Origin: a virus
Virus record (IMG/VR): IMGVR_UViG_3300049629_001329
Location: 1 to 36,058 of that record
DNA length: 36,058 nucleotides
Direction: 5' to 3' (one strand)
The notes below the pieces were generated by a model. It ran no database searches and was not told the origin of the DNA. It saw only the letters and a list, made by a program, of their open reading frames with translations. Positions 22,610 through 28,911 of the stretch are shown here, piece by piece (within the stretch, counting starts at the first letter, position 1; every line of letters starts with the position of its first letter). Position numbers and translations under genes: made by a program.

Positions 22610-22691
22610 GCGAGTATACTCAAGTGGTCAACGAGGTCTGACTGTAAATCAGATGGCATCGCCTACGAAGGTTCGAATCCTCCTGCTCGCA
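22610..22691 (+). tRNA. tRNA-Tyr (GTA), class II with long variable arm
   Basis: Acceptor GCGAGTA/TGCTCGC, D-stem CTC/GAG, anticodon stem TCTGA/TCAGA with loop CTGTAAA (anticodon GTA), variable arm with GGC/GCC, T-arm with one A-C mismatch. Discriminator A. Only 2 nt separate it from the next ATG. Confidence 0.92.
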
Positions 22692-22693
22692 TT

Positions 22694-23311
22694 ATGCACA
22701 ACGTTAATGTTCCACATTTTTATTGTTATCTTCGCAAAGAGCACATGTATCAACATGAGCAGCACGTTGGAGAGTTTGATAAAGTTTTAGTATTTGGCGC
22801 ACAATCATGTGCTGGATACGCTATGACGTTTCATGTCATGACTGACTATGGTATTGTTCGTAGCAGAGTCCCGGTACACATGCTTTGCTGGAAACCAGAG
22901 GCTCCTCTAATGCCCTTGGACCATCTGCAGCTTTGGGATTGTTTTCATGAAAATGTTTCTACTGTTGAATATGATGCTCTTTTTGATTGCAGGGCAAAGG
23001 TTGTATTGAAAGATAAAAGTGAGCATTGGGGCGATTATGTAATGACCTTTGATTGGTATAGGAATGCTTATTCAGAGGAACCAACTCAATACAAATGTCT
23101 TCACATGATTGCTTTGGATAATGGAAACTATACGCTACAACCAAATAACAGAATATTTTGGAAAAATATGTCATTCGTCACTAAGCCATTTCCGGAAAAA
23201 CCGGACTTCAAGGTTGACAACAAGGCATGGAAATGTGAAGGTGAAAGTGACCGCTGGATAATAGATGGTCATGATGACAATTATTATTATGACATAAAGG
23301 CTATTAAATAA
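22694..23311 (+). CDS. Hypothetical protein following tRNA-Tyr
   Basis: 205 residues from ATG 22694; the open frame upstream runs through the tRNA and is not coding. Rich in His, Tyr, Trp and Cys (VPHFYCYLRKEHMYQHEQHV, MLCWKPEAPLMPLDHLQLWD), with no signal or membrane segment. I recall similar unnamed proteins in phages, but no function. tRNA processing would leave a 5' end right at its start codon. Its TAA is reused in a late box. Confidence 0.65.
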   Translation: MHNVNVPHFYCYLRKEHMYQHEQHVGEFDKVLVFGAQSCAGYAMTFHVMTDYGIVRSRVPVHMLCWKPEAPLMPLDHLQLWDCFHENVSTVEYDALFDCRAKVVLKDKSEHWGDYVMTFDWYRNAYSEEPTQYKCLHMIALDNGNYTLQPNNRIFWKNMSFVTKPFPEKPDFKVDNKAWKCEGESDRWIIDGHDDNYYYDIKAIK

Positions 23312-23314
23312 ATA
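23309..23314 (+). promoter_or_regulatory. Late promoter box TAAATA before the FkbM gene
   Basis: Second of two overlapping TAAATA copies (23305 and 23309); the TAA is the preceding stop. 13 nt to ATG 23328, including AAGGA. Confidence 0.5.
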
Positions 23315-23327
23315 TTTAAGGATATAT

Positions 23328-23975
23328 ATGGGAACAGAAACACAAGAAAGTCATTGGGAATATAGTGTAAATGAGTGGGAACAAGGTGATTATTTTAAAA
23401 CTATTACGTCTATATTAAAAAAAGAAAATATAAAAAATTTTATTGATATAGGAGCAAATGTGGGTGGTGTGTCTTTTGTTTTGTTAAAAAATATACCTAG
23501 TATAGAAACAGGTTATTTATTTGAACCCCAAAAAGATAATTTTAATTATTTATTTAATAAATTAAAAAATTTAAATAAATTTGTATTTTTAAATTGTGGT
23601 ATACATTATGGTAAAAAATATCAAAATGCAATAAAACCGGCATTTTCTCATGTTGGCGGTTATACTGTAGTAGATAACTTTAGTAGTGATTTTTTTGAAT
23701 CTGATGAGCCTTTTCACCTTTTTGAATTAGAATTTTTTAATTTTAAACCAATAGATTTTGTAAAAATGGACATAGAGGGAGGGGAGTATAATATTATTGA
23801 AAATTCTACTTTTTTACAAACTGTAAAATACATTGATATAGAATTGCATAGAAATTATGATGAAAATTATATTAAAAAATATTTTCCAAATCATCATATA
23901 ATTTGGTATGCAGGATATCATCATAATACCGGTGATTATAGTGTCAACCATGTATTTTTGAAAAAAAATAATTAA
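23328..23975 (+). CDS. FkbM-family SAM-dependent methyltransferase
   Basis: 215 residues. SAM-binding motif IDIGANVGG (39-47), acidic loop FEPQKDN (65-71), and the FkbM signature VKMDIEGGEYNII followed by DIELHRN. FkbM enzymes O-methylate sugars or small molecules, so glycan or nucleotide-sugar modification is likely, but the substrate is unknown. AAGGA lies before ATG. It is very AT-rich, more so than its neighbours, which hints at recent acquisition. It ends just before the tmRNA gene. Confidence 0.85.
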   Translation: MGTETQESHWEYSVNEWEQGDYFKTITSILKKENIKNFIDIGANVGGVSFVLLKNIPSIETGYLFEPQKDNFNYLFNKLKNLNKFVFLNCGIHYGKKYQNAIKPAFSHVGGYTVVDNFSSDFFESDEPFHLFELEFFNFKPIDFVKMDIEGGEYNIIENSTFLQTVKYIDIELHRNYDENYIKKYFPNHHIIWYAGYHHNTGDYSVNHVFLKKNN

Positions 23976-23984
23976 TATTGGTAT

Positions 23985-24300
23985 TGTTGATCTCGGACAG
24001 AAATGCTTACAGCACAGGGGTTCGAATCCCCTCGGTTCCATTAGCCTAACCCAGAATCTCTGCAACCTCTGGCAATGGCGAAACAAGTCCTCTCTGCAGA
24101 GGGGCACGATCTAAAGTCCTAGGCTTTAGATCAATACGGGACCGAAAGGCATCGACTGGAGCAAAGTAGGAAAGAAGGAGATACCCGACACGGGTAACAA
24201 GTGTCGTAAATAAACAGTTGCAAATATAAAAGCCGCACCAATGCGGATGGCTGCTTAAAGCAGTGGGGTTTCCCGGTTTTCCCGCATCTGAAAAACCGGG
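23985..24300 (+). ncRNA. ssrA: Permuted (two-piece) tmRNA gene
   Basis: The acceptor piece comes first. It has the P2 3' strand TGCTTACAG (24004-24012), T-arm AGGGG-TTCGAAT-CCCCT (24016-24032), acceptor strand CGGTTCC and discriminator A24040. An intervening segment with hairpins (24089-24102 and 24109-24131) follows. The coding piece begins GGGACCG (24138), pairs with CGGTTCC including G3:U70 (Ala identity), continues AAAGGCATCGACTGG (tmRNA consensus), and CTGGAGCA (24156-24163) pairs with TGCTTACAG, leaving one bulged A. An H-type pseudoknot (TACCC/GGGTA, 24182-24196, with GACAC/GTGTC, 24187-24205) lies 14 nt before the resume codon GCA 24220. Tag ORF 24220-24258 reads ANIKAAPMRMAA-stop. 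CTGCT/AGCAG flank the stop. tmRNA frees stalled ribosomes with SmpB. CCA is not encoded. The 5' boundary is uncertain. Confidence 0.9.
24220..24258 (+). other. tmRNA proteolysis-tag reading frame
   Basis: GCA AAT ATA AAA, then GCC to GCT GCT TAA: ANIKAAPMRMAA. The terminal Ala-Ala after hydrophobic Met is the normal degron for ClpXP-type proteases. A hairpin CCGCA-CCAA-TGCGG lies within the tag. Confidence 0.85.
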
Positions 24301-24309
24301 TTTTTTATT
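24272..24309 (+). terminator. Intrinsic terminator of the tmRNA gene
   Basis: CCCGGTTTT/AAAACCGGG with an 11-nt loop, then TTTTTTATT. A late box begins 4 nt after the T run. Confidence 0.85.
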
Positions 24310-24312
24310 GGA

Positions 24313-24318
24313 TAAATA
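24313..24318 (+). promoter_or_regulatory. Late promoter box TAAATA
   Basis: GATAAATA-TCTTT-ATG: 5 nt to the start codon, so a leaderless transcript is predicted. Confidence 0.65.
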
Positions 24319-24323
24319 TCTTT

Positions 24324-25172
24324 ATGATCGTAAAGCGCGGAAATAAATGGGAAGTTAGAGATTCTTCTGGAGAAAAACTTCTTGGCACACACTCTAGCGA
24401 AGAAAAAGCAAAAGACCAACTAGCTGCCATTGAAATTTCAAAGAAGAAAAGAAAAACCTTTAAAGAACATTTGGAAGAAGCCTCTTCTTTAACTTTGCAA
24501 TACCACAATGAATTAAATCAAAAATTGTGGGATAAAGATATGTTGAAACAAGAAGTTAGAGACAAACTTTTGCAAATTGGTAAAACGTGGGCAGAATTTG
24601 CCCAGATACCCGAAGAAGCTATTGTAGATATTATACTGGTTGGTGGAAATGCAAATTTTAATTATACCGATTATTCTGATATTGATGTACATATCTTAAT
24701 AAATAAAGAAAAGATGCCGGATTGTCCAGATTTACTTGATGATTATCTCAAAGATAAAAAACAGTTGTGGGCACAGATTCACGATATAACAGTATATGGG
24801 CACGATGTTGAACTGTATGCCCAAGGAAAAGATGATCCTACACCATCTGGACAGGGTGTATTTAGTTTAGTAAATAATGATTGGATACAGCAACCCAAAC
24901 AGGAAAAAGTAGATTTAGAAGATTCTCTTATAAAAAGTAAAGTAGATTATTTTACTCAAAAAATAGATAATTTAATTTCTAGTAATGCAGAAGATGAATC
25001 TTTTGAAAAAATGAAAGACAAAATTAAAAATATGAGGAATTCTTCTTTAAAAAAATCAGGTGAAAACTCAATAGAAAATTTAATTTTTAAAGAATTAAGA
25101 AATTTAGGATATCTTGATAAAATGAATAATTATATTAAATCAAGAGAAGACGAATCATTAAGCTTAAAATAA
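24324..25172 (+). CDS. Pol beta-superfamily nucleotidyltransferase with N-terminal phage domain
   Basis: 282 residues. Residues 1-40 form a short conserved phage module (GNKWEVRDSSGEKLLGTHSS then EEKAKDQLAAIE). Then FKEHLEE-ASS (46-55) resembles the capsid-targeting motif, placed internally. Residues about 95-130 hold the nucleotidyltransferase core: LVGGNANFNYTDYSDIDVHI, i.e. a GG-N start and the D-x-D pair binding Mg-NTP. It could transfer nucleotides to tRNA, protein or an antibiotic-like substrate; none is indicated. The C-terminus is a helical, Lys-rich region. Monocistronic, right after the tmRNA terminator. Confidence 0.75.
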   Translation: MIVKRGNKWEVRDSSGEKLLGTHSSEEKAKDQLAAIEISKKKRKTFKEHLEEASSLTLQYHNELNQKLWDKDMLKQEVRDKLLQIGKTWAEFAQIPEEAIVDIILVGGNANFNYTDYSDIDVHILINKEKMPDCPDLLDDYLKDKKQLWAQIHDITVYGHDVELYAQGKDDPTPSGQGVFSLVNNDWIQQPKQEKVDLEDSLIKSKVDYFTQKIDNLISSNAEDESFEKMKDKIKNMRNSSLKKSGENSIENLIFKELRNLGYLDKMNNYIKSREDESLSLK

Positions 25173-25174
25173 AC

Positions 25175-25180
25175 TAAATA
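25175..25180 (+). promoter_or_regulatory. Late promoter box TAAATA
   Basis: CTAAATA-ATTTT-ATG 25186, third exact copy of the 14-mer. Confidence 0.7.
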
Positions 25181-25185
25181 ATTTT

Positions 25186-26253
25186 ATGAATAACTTCAAA
25201 GACTATTTAAATTTTTCATCAAACTTATCAGATAATCTTTATAGATTGCAACTAATTGCTTTAACCGAAGCAAAGAAAAAGAAAGAAAAGAAAGAAAAGA
25301 AAGCTAATAAAGATTATGATGGTGATGGTAAGGTAGAATCGGGTAGCGATGAATATTTGGGATCTCGCAGCAATGCAATCAAAAAAGCAATTTCAAAACG
25401 TGAAGGAAAAGATTTAAAAGAAAATTCTGGCCTTATAGATGGACGATATGATCCCGAACTCAAAAGAGTTGTAACTGCTGATGGGCGAAGAAAAAAAATG
25501 GGTGGTCATCTTCCAGATGTTCTTTCAGTAGACTTTCCATCTTATGGTGTGAATAGATTTAAACAAGAATTTAATCCGAAAAACTCGTCTTCTTCAGATT
25601 CAGATCTAGATGCGATGAGAAAAAAAGCCGAAGAAATTGGTGGAATCCCAATGCCAGATAAATCTTCTTCTGATATCATCGATATGCGCAAAAAAGCCGC
25701 AGAGATGGGCGGTATTACAGATGATATGATAAATGAACCTATTCCATCTTCTTCTGGTACAAGTATATTACCAAATGTTTCTCATTATCAAGCATATAAA
25801 CGTCTACGTAGCAGAATAAATTTTGACGATAAGGAATATCCTGTACGTATTCAAAAAAAATCAATCAGAGATGTTGCTCAAGATTTATTAAATCCATTTA
25901 AAAAAAACCAAAATAAATTAAGTGAATCTAAAGAAAAAATGCCAACAGAAATGATGGTTGATTTTTTTGTTAACAATAGCACAAAGGGCTTTGAGCCAGA
26001 AGATGCAGAAATGTATACTCCACTTCCTCCAGAAATTCATAAACAAATTCTACCACACGTAGACAAAGCAGTTTTGATGATTGGACAAGGTGGTCGTATA
26101 CCAGAAGATGCAAATTTACCAGAGCATATAAATGATTTGAGCAAAGCAATTGGAATATTAGATAAGGCTGGCCACGGCAATCATCCAGCTGCACACTTCT
26201 TGGATAGAATAAGAGACACTATAAACGATGAACACATGTCACGAAGAAGATAA
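25186..26253 (+). CDS. Putative head-associated protein with EF-hand-like motif
   Basis: 355 residues. N-terminus MNNFKDYLNF to ALTE-AKKKK gives an LTE site at 26-28. Residues about 43-65 read KDYDGDGKVESGSDEYLGSR, an EF-hand/dockerin-like Asp-x-Asp-Gly-Asp-Gly loop I recall from T4-like phage head proteins. Two related segments (LDAMRKKAEEIGGIP and IIDMRKKAAEMGGIT) are an internal repeat. The C-terminal 120 residues form a helical domain (EMMVDFFVNNS, PPEIHKQILPHVDKAVLMIG). Late-promoted, followed by a bidirectional terminator. Packaging or scaffold role inferred. Confidence 0.6.
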   Translation: MNNFKDYLNFSSNLSDNLYRLQLIALTEAKKKKEKKEKKANKDYDGDGKVESGSDEYLGSRSNAIKKAISKREGKDLKENSGLIDGRYDPELKRVVTADGRRKKMGGHLPDVLSVDFPSYGVNRFKQEFNPKNSSSSDSDLDAMRKKAEEIGGIPMPDKSSSDIIDMRKKAAEMGGITDDMINEPIPSSSGTSILPNVSHYQAYKRLRSRINFDDKEYPVRIQKKSIRDVAQDLLNPFKKNQNKLSESKEKMPTEMMVDFFVNNSTKGFEPEDAEMYTPLPPEIHKQILPHVDKAVLMIGQGGRIPEDANLPEHINDLSKAIGILDKAGHGNHPAAHFLDRIRDTINDEHMSRRR

Positions 26254-26281
26254 CCCCACTTGAGATAGAATCTCAGGTCCG

Positions 26282-26313
26282 ACAACCCCGAGAAGTTCGG
26301 GGTTGTTTCTTTT
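26282..26313. terminator. Bidirectional terminator
   Basis: ACAACCCCGA/TCGGGGTTGT, 5-nt loop, then TTTCTTTT. It separates the convergent late gene (ends 26253) from the early minus operon (ends 26312). A smaller hairpin TGAGAT-AGA-ATCTCA lies at 26261-26275. Confidence 0.8.
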
Positions 26314-26563
26314 ATCGCTCTACAAACTCAACCCAATCTTGGTGAACTACGTGTGAGCCAGCATAACCATCTTTGATCTTACTCACATCCCACCAGATCG
26401 TATCTCCAACCTGAATGTCTTCTGTTAGTTTATTCCCAATTGCTTCTACCTTGGCAGGAATGATCTTTGATGAAGACTTCTCGTTATAAATGATTCCTGC
26501 TTCGGTGGTCTTCTGGCCACCGATCAATGACTTTGCTACTATCCATTTGCCTACTGGTTTCAT
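26312..26563 (-). CDS. GroES-like co-chaperonin (gp31 type)
   Basis: 83 residues. Layout matches GroES: KPVGKWIVAK first strand, a mobile-loop-like GGQKTTEAGIIYNE, then PAKVEAIG, VGDTIWWD and a final VVHQDWVEFVE strand. Phage co-chaperonins such as T4 gp31 replace host GroES so that GroEL can fold the major capsid protein. It is shorter than E. coli GroES (97) and T4 gp31 (111). AGGAGA lies before the ATG. It is the promoter-distal gene of the long early operon, just after tRNA-Gln. Confidence 0.65.
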   Translation of the reverse strand: MKPVGKWIVAKSLIGGQKTTEAGIIYNEKSSSKIIPAKVEAIGNKLTEDIQVGDTIWWDVSKIKDGYAGSHVVHQDWVEFVER

Positions 26564-26576
26564 AATATTCTCCTAG

Positions 26577-26647
26577 TTCCTTCGCTAGGATTCGAACCTA
26601 GACAAAGAGATCCAAAGTCTCTGGTGCTACCGTTACACTACGAAGGA
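26577..26647 (-). tRNA. tRNA-Gln (TTG)
   Basis: Acceptor TCCTTCG/CGAAGGA, anticodon stem AGAGA/TCTCT with loop CTTTGGA (anticodon TTG), T-arm CTAGG-TTCGAAT-CCTAG. Discriminator A; no CCA. Its first 15 nt are also the last five codons (stop included) of the SpoU methyltransferase gene. Confidence 0.93.
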
Positions 26648-27187
26648 GTAAATTTTGGCACAGTAATTGTTCATAATAATTCCTGATGCCGTACCAACAT
26701 TGATGCTTCTCACAGAACCATACTGAGGAATATAGAGAAGGTCATCACACATACTTAGCACACTCTCAGGAACACCTATTTGTTCCTGACCAAATATCAT
26801 AACATAATGAATGTTTGGATCAAACTCATATGCATTTACGTCTTGTGCTTGAGAAACATTGTCAATTCCCAATAGTTTAACTTTTCCTTCAAACTGGGAA
26901 ACAACTTCTTCAACATAGGTGCTGAGATTTTCAATGCTTTTGACATGGCGAAAGTTGGTGTAATGATGCGTACCGACAGTCCCTCGTCGGTCGTATTTCT
27001 TGTTACCATAGATTACAACCTCTCTCGCCAGAAACGCATTAGCATTCCGTATAACGGTAGCAATATTAAAGTCGTTGCCAATGTTGCAGCAGACAACAGA
27101 AAAGTTATTACGCTTAACATCAAGATCAGCTCTAATTGCGTCATCAGTCCAATATTTATAATGATCTATTAGATTTCTATTATCCAT
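26633..27187 (-). CDS. SpoU/TrmH-family (SPOUT) RNA 2'-O-methyltransferase
   Basis: 184 residues from ATG 27187. SPOUT motifs: motif 1 NIGNDFNIATVIRNANAF (35-52, Arg47 in the SAM/RNA site), motif 2 MIFGQEQIGVPESVL, motif 3 IPQYGSVRSINVGTASGI. Family members methylate ribose 2'-OH in tRNA (Gm18) or rRNA. Its location among phage tRNA genes suggests it acts on them. ATG overlaps the upstream stop (ATGGATAA). The end of the gene overlaps tRNA-Gln, so tRNA maturation would cut this mRNA within its last codons. Confidence 0.88.
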   Translation of the reverse strand: MDNRNLIDHYKYWTDDAIRADLDVKRNNFSVVCCNIGNDFNIATVIRNANAFLAREVVIYGNKKYDRRGTVGTHHYTNFRHVKSIENLSTYVEEVVSQFEGKVKLLGIDNVSQAQDVNAYEFDPNIHYVMIFGQEQIGVPESVLSMCDDLLYIPQYGSVRSINVGTASGIIMNNYCAKIYSFVV

Positions 27188-27626
27188 TGCCAACAATCTT
27201 GTAGCCCATTGAAATGCGAGAATCTTCACACAAAGTCATATAGTGAGAACCATTTTTGCATAAGACTCCAATGTTTCCAGTTATTTGACAGGTTGAATAT
27301 GAAGTGTCTTCAGCGGTATCAACTGCGGTCTGAATTCTTCTATAAAGTTCATCGTCTTTCGTATTCATCATGTAATAAAATCGAAGACCACCAAACTTCT
27401 CCTTGACCTGAAGAACGCTGAACAGGGGCTCTTCAGGATTCTCAGGATTTGCTTCAAGGGCTTCTTCAAGAATCACAGACAGTTCTGAACAAAGCCTGTC
27501 CACGATCTTGTACCAGCCAGAAGGAAGATTGTGGTAACCAGTTTTATTCAAATGCTTGAATACAATTGGATAATGTTCAATCAGTTTATCCAGAGTATCC
27601 GGGTGATTATCAATAGAATCGCTCAT
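27180..27626 (-). CDS. Conserved phage protein with KEKFGGLRFY motif and Cys pairs
   Basis: 148 residues from ATG 27626 (ATGA overlap with the upstream gene). It has the pattern GWYKIVDRLCSELS, then VLQVKEKFGGLRFYYM, and a C-terminal CQITGN and TLCEDSR pair that looks like a partial zinc ribbon. I know this pattern from many phage hypothetical proteins without assigned function. Cytoplasmic. Confidence 0.65.
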   Translation of the reverse strand: MSDSIDNHPDTLDKLIEHYPIVFKHLNKTGYHNLPSGWYKIVDRLCSELSVILEEALEANPENPEEPLFSVLQVKEKFGGLRFYYMMNTKDDELYRRIQTAVDTAEDTSYSTCQITGNIGVLCKNGSHYMTLCEDSRISMGYKIVGNG

Positions 27627-27850
27627 TCGTCTTTTCCTTTCCCCCAACCAAGAATTACACGATCAGGATGATGCATGCTTTTTTTATAAAATTGCTTTAG
27701 AGTTGTATCAAACGGATAATGCTTCAATACATCTCTTGCACGATGTCTGATTGCCTTTGGCACGTTTGGTGTCTTATGTGCATCCAAAAGATCGTATAAA
27801 AATTCTCTTGTATTTGTAAGACTATTGTATTCTTCGTGTGGCAATGTCAT
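27623..27850 (-). CDS. Small TREFLxxL-type protein (BPSL0761-like)
   Basis: 75 residues from ATG 27850; the frame upstream is inside tRNA-Glu. Pattern MTLPHEEYNSLTNTREFLYD, P-x2-IRHRARDVLKHYP is that of a widespread small protein family in phages and proteobacteria (BPSL0761-like) with no known role. It starts 2 nt after the tRNA-Glu discriminator. Confidence 0.6.
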   Translation of the reverse strand: MTLPHEEYNSLTNTREFLYDLLDAHKTPNVPKAIRHRARDVLKHYPFDTTLKQFYKKSMHHPDRVILGWGKGKDE

Positions 27851-27852
27851 AA

Positions 27853-27926
27853 TGACCCTTACGGGATTCGAACCCATGTTATGGCCTTGAAAGGGCCGTG
27901 TCCTAGACCAACTAGACGAAAGGGCC
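27853..27926 (-). tRNA. tRNA-Glu (TTC)
   Basis: Acceptor GGCCCTT/AAGGGTC (one G-T), anticodon loop CTTTCAA with anticodon TTC on a GGCC/GGCC stem, T-arm ATGGG-TTCGAAT-CCCGT. Discriminator A; no CCA. Confidence 0.92.
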
Positions 27927-27938
27927 GACTACTATCCA

Positions 27939-28103
27939 TTAGTTCAATTTAACTTTGACTTCTAGAACAAGAATAGCAACAAGCATTCCAACAAGACTGC
28001 CAGCAACTGCTCCTTCATAGTTTTTGTGGTAACAAAAACCAATCATGTTAAAGCCAAGAAACACAAGAAAAGGTACGGTAAGTTTGTTTAGAATAGTTTT
28101 CAT
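27939..28103 (-). CDS. Small two-helix membrane protein
   Basis: 54 residues from ATG 28103. Two hydrophobic stretches (VPFLVFLGFNMIGFCY and GAVAGSLVGMLVAILVLEV) separated by a short polar loop, basic N-terminus MKTILNK. Function unknown. The ATG is exactly 6 nt after CATAAT of a candidate TTGCCT-16-CATAAT promoter, so it may be leaderless. Confidence 0.6.
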   Translation of the reverse strand: MKTILNKLTVPFLVFLGFNMIGFCYHKNYEGAVAGSLVGMLVAILVLEVKVKLN

Positions 28104-28109
28104 AGGTGT

Positions 28110-28137
28110 ATTATGAATCAAGAAATGGAAGAGGCAA
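28110..28137 (-). promoter_or_regulatory. Candidate sigma70-type promoter TTGCCT-16-CATAAT (minus)
   Basis: TTGCCT (28137-28132) and CATAAT (28115-28110). The same -35 and spacing occur before the gene at 31499. Lies within the HNH 3' end. Confidence 0.4.
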
Positions 28138-28437
28138 GAATAAATTTTTAACTTTGTACTTATACTTGTCTCTGTTTACATGGTGTTCTATGCTATGACA
28201 ATTTGCACAAAGGCATATGCACTTACTTATCTCAGCAAGTACTCTCTTCCACTTGTATCTTGATACAAGATTGGGAACATTTGCATCTTTTTGTGATGGA
28301 TCCAAATGATGCCATTGCAAAACTCTTATGTCATCATTACCACAATGGGCACACTTTTTGTCTTTCATGTACTCATCGTATTGCTTTTTTACGGCTTGTC
28401 TTGCTAGTTTTCTATAATAATTTTTTGAGTTACACAT
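28111..28437 (-). CDS. HNH endonuclease
   Basis: 108 residues from ATG 28437. HNH features: CAHCGNDDI (first Cys pair), LQWHHLDPSQK (catalytic His-His), and CLCANCHSIEHH (second Cys pair and His). A short basic N-terminus precedes it. Small stand-alone phage HNH, between tRNA-Pro and the membrane protein; a free-standing homing nuclease is likely. The true start follows tRNA-Pro by 2 nt. Confidence 0.8.
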   Translation of the reverse strand: MCNSKNYYRKLARQAVKKQYDEYMKDKKCAHCGNDDIRVLQWHHLDPSQKDANVPNLVSRYKWKRVLAEISKCICLCANCHSIEHHVNRDKYKYKVKNLFLPLPFLDS

Positions 28438-28439
28438 AA

Positions 28440-28513
28440 TTAGGCATGCTGGATTTGAACCAACGACATCTTGCTCCCAAAGCAAGCACTCTACCAAGCT
28501 GAGTTAATGCCTA
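28440..28513 (-). tRNA. tRNA-Pro (TGG)
   Basis: Acceptor TAGGCAT/ATGCCTA, D-stem ACTC/GAGT, anticodon stem CTTGC/GCAAG with loop TTTGGGA (anticodon TGG), T-arm GTTGG-TTCAAAT-CCAGC. Discriminator A. Its 5' end contains the stop of a small upstream ORF. Confidence 0.93.
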
Positions 28514-28629
28514 TCTAGTTTATTTATTATTACTTCATCTATCCAAATAATGATTTCGCTTAGTGCCATCATAAAGACCGGCATGAAAGTAAAAAAGAAA
28601 AACCAGAAGATTGGAATTTTTTGAATCAA
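28504..28629 (-). CDS. Possible tiny hydrophobic protein (41 residues, TTG start)
   Basis: Opens with TTG immediately after the TAA of the 28630 gene and ends inside tRNA-Pro. Translation: IQKIPIFWFFFFTFMPVFMM, then ALSEIIIWIDEVIINKLDRH. One clear hydrophobic helix. It fills an otherwise empty 117-nt gap. An internal ATG at about residue 16 is the alternative start. Weak support: no Shine-Dalgarno other than coupling. Confidence 0.35.
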   Translation of the reverse strand: MIQKIPIFWFFFFTFMPVFMMALSEIIIWIDEVIINKLDRH

Positions 28630-28911
28630 TTAATGCAACCCAAGTTCTTCATCAAGGTCTGAGAGTCTGTCCATTGCCTGTTCCTGCTCCATTCTCTGAA
28701 GCCTCTTTGGGGTACGGAACTTCTTCATGAAGTCACACTTGCAATGTTCAAACTCACGGTCATCAGCGTGAATGAGAAGCCCGTCCCATTCATCACACCA
28801 ATGCCATCCATTCGCAACTTCCTCTCCGGTCAACATGACATCTTCGTTGCCATCAAAAGGCTGCATGAGGTAATTCCAACGCTCCTGAGACATTCCGTGT
28901 CTATCAAACAT
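28630..28911 (-). CDS. Hypothetical early protein
   Basis: 93 residues from ATG 28911, where AAGGAGG lies 6 nt upstream. The longer frame to 29067 is rejected because it overlaps the upstream gene. Pattern MFDRHGMSQERWNYLMQPFD, GEEVANGWHWCDEWDGLLIH, CKCDF; a CxC and several Trp, no family recognised. Overlaps the upstream stop by 8 nt. Confidence 0.65.
   Translation of the reverse strand: MFDRHGMSQERWNYLMQPFDGNEDVMLTGEEVANGWHWCDEWDGLLIHADDREFEHCKCDFMKKFRTPKRLQRMEQEQAMDRLSDLDEELGLH

Noticed and set aside
22610-22691. Reading tRNA-Tyr as tRNA-Ser or -Leu because of its long variable arm
   Set aside because: The anticodon loop CTGTAAA gives GTA; bacterial tRNA-Tyr normally has a long variable arm.
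23985-24045. Stand-alone tRNA suggested by the TTCGAAT arm
   Set aside because: There is no anticodon arm upstream; the acceptor strand pairs with 24138-24144, so it is the tmRNA acceptor piece.
23814-24107. 97-residue minus-strand ORF
   Set aside because: Overlaps the FkbM gene end and tmRNA acceptor piece; no start signals.
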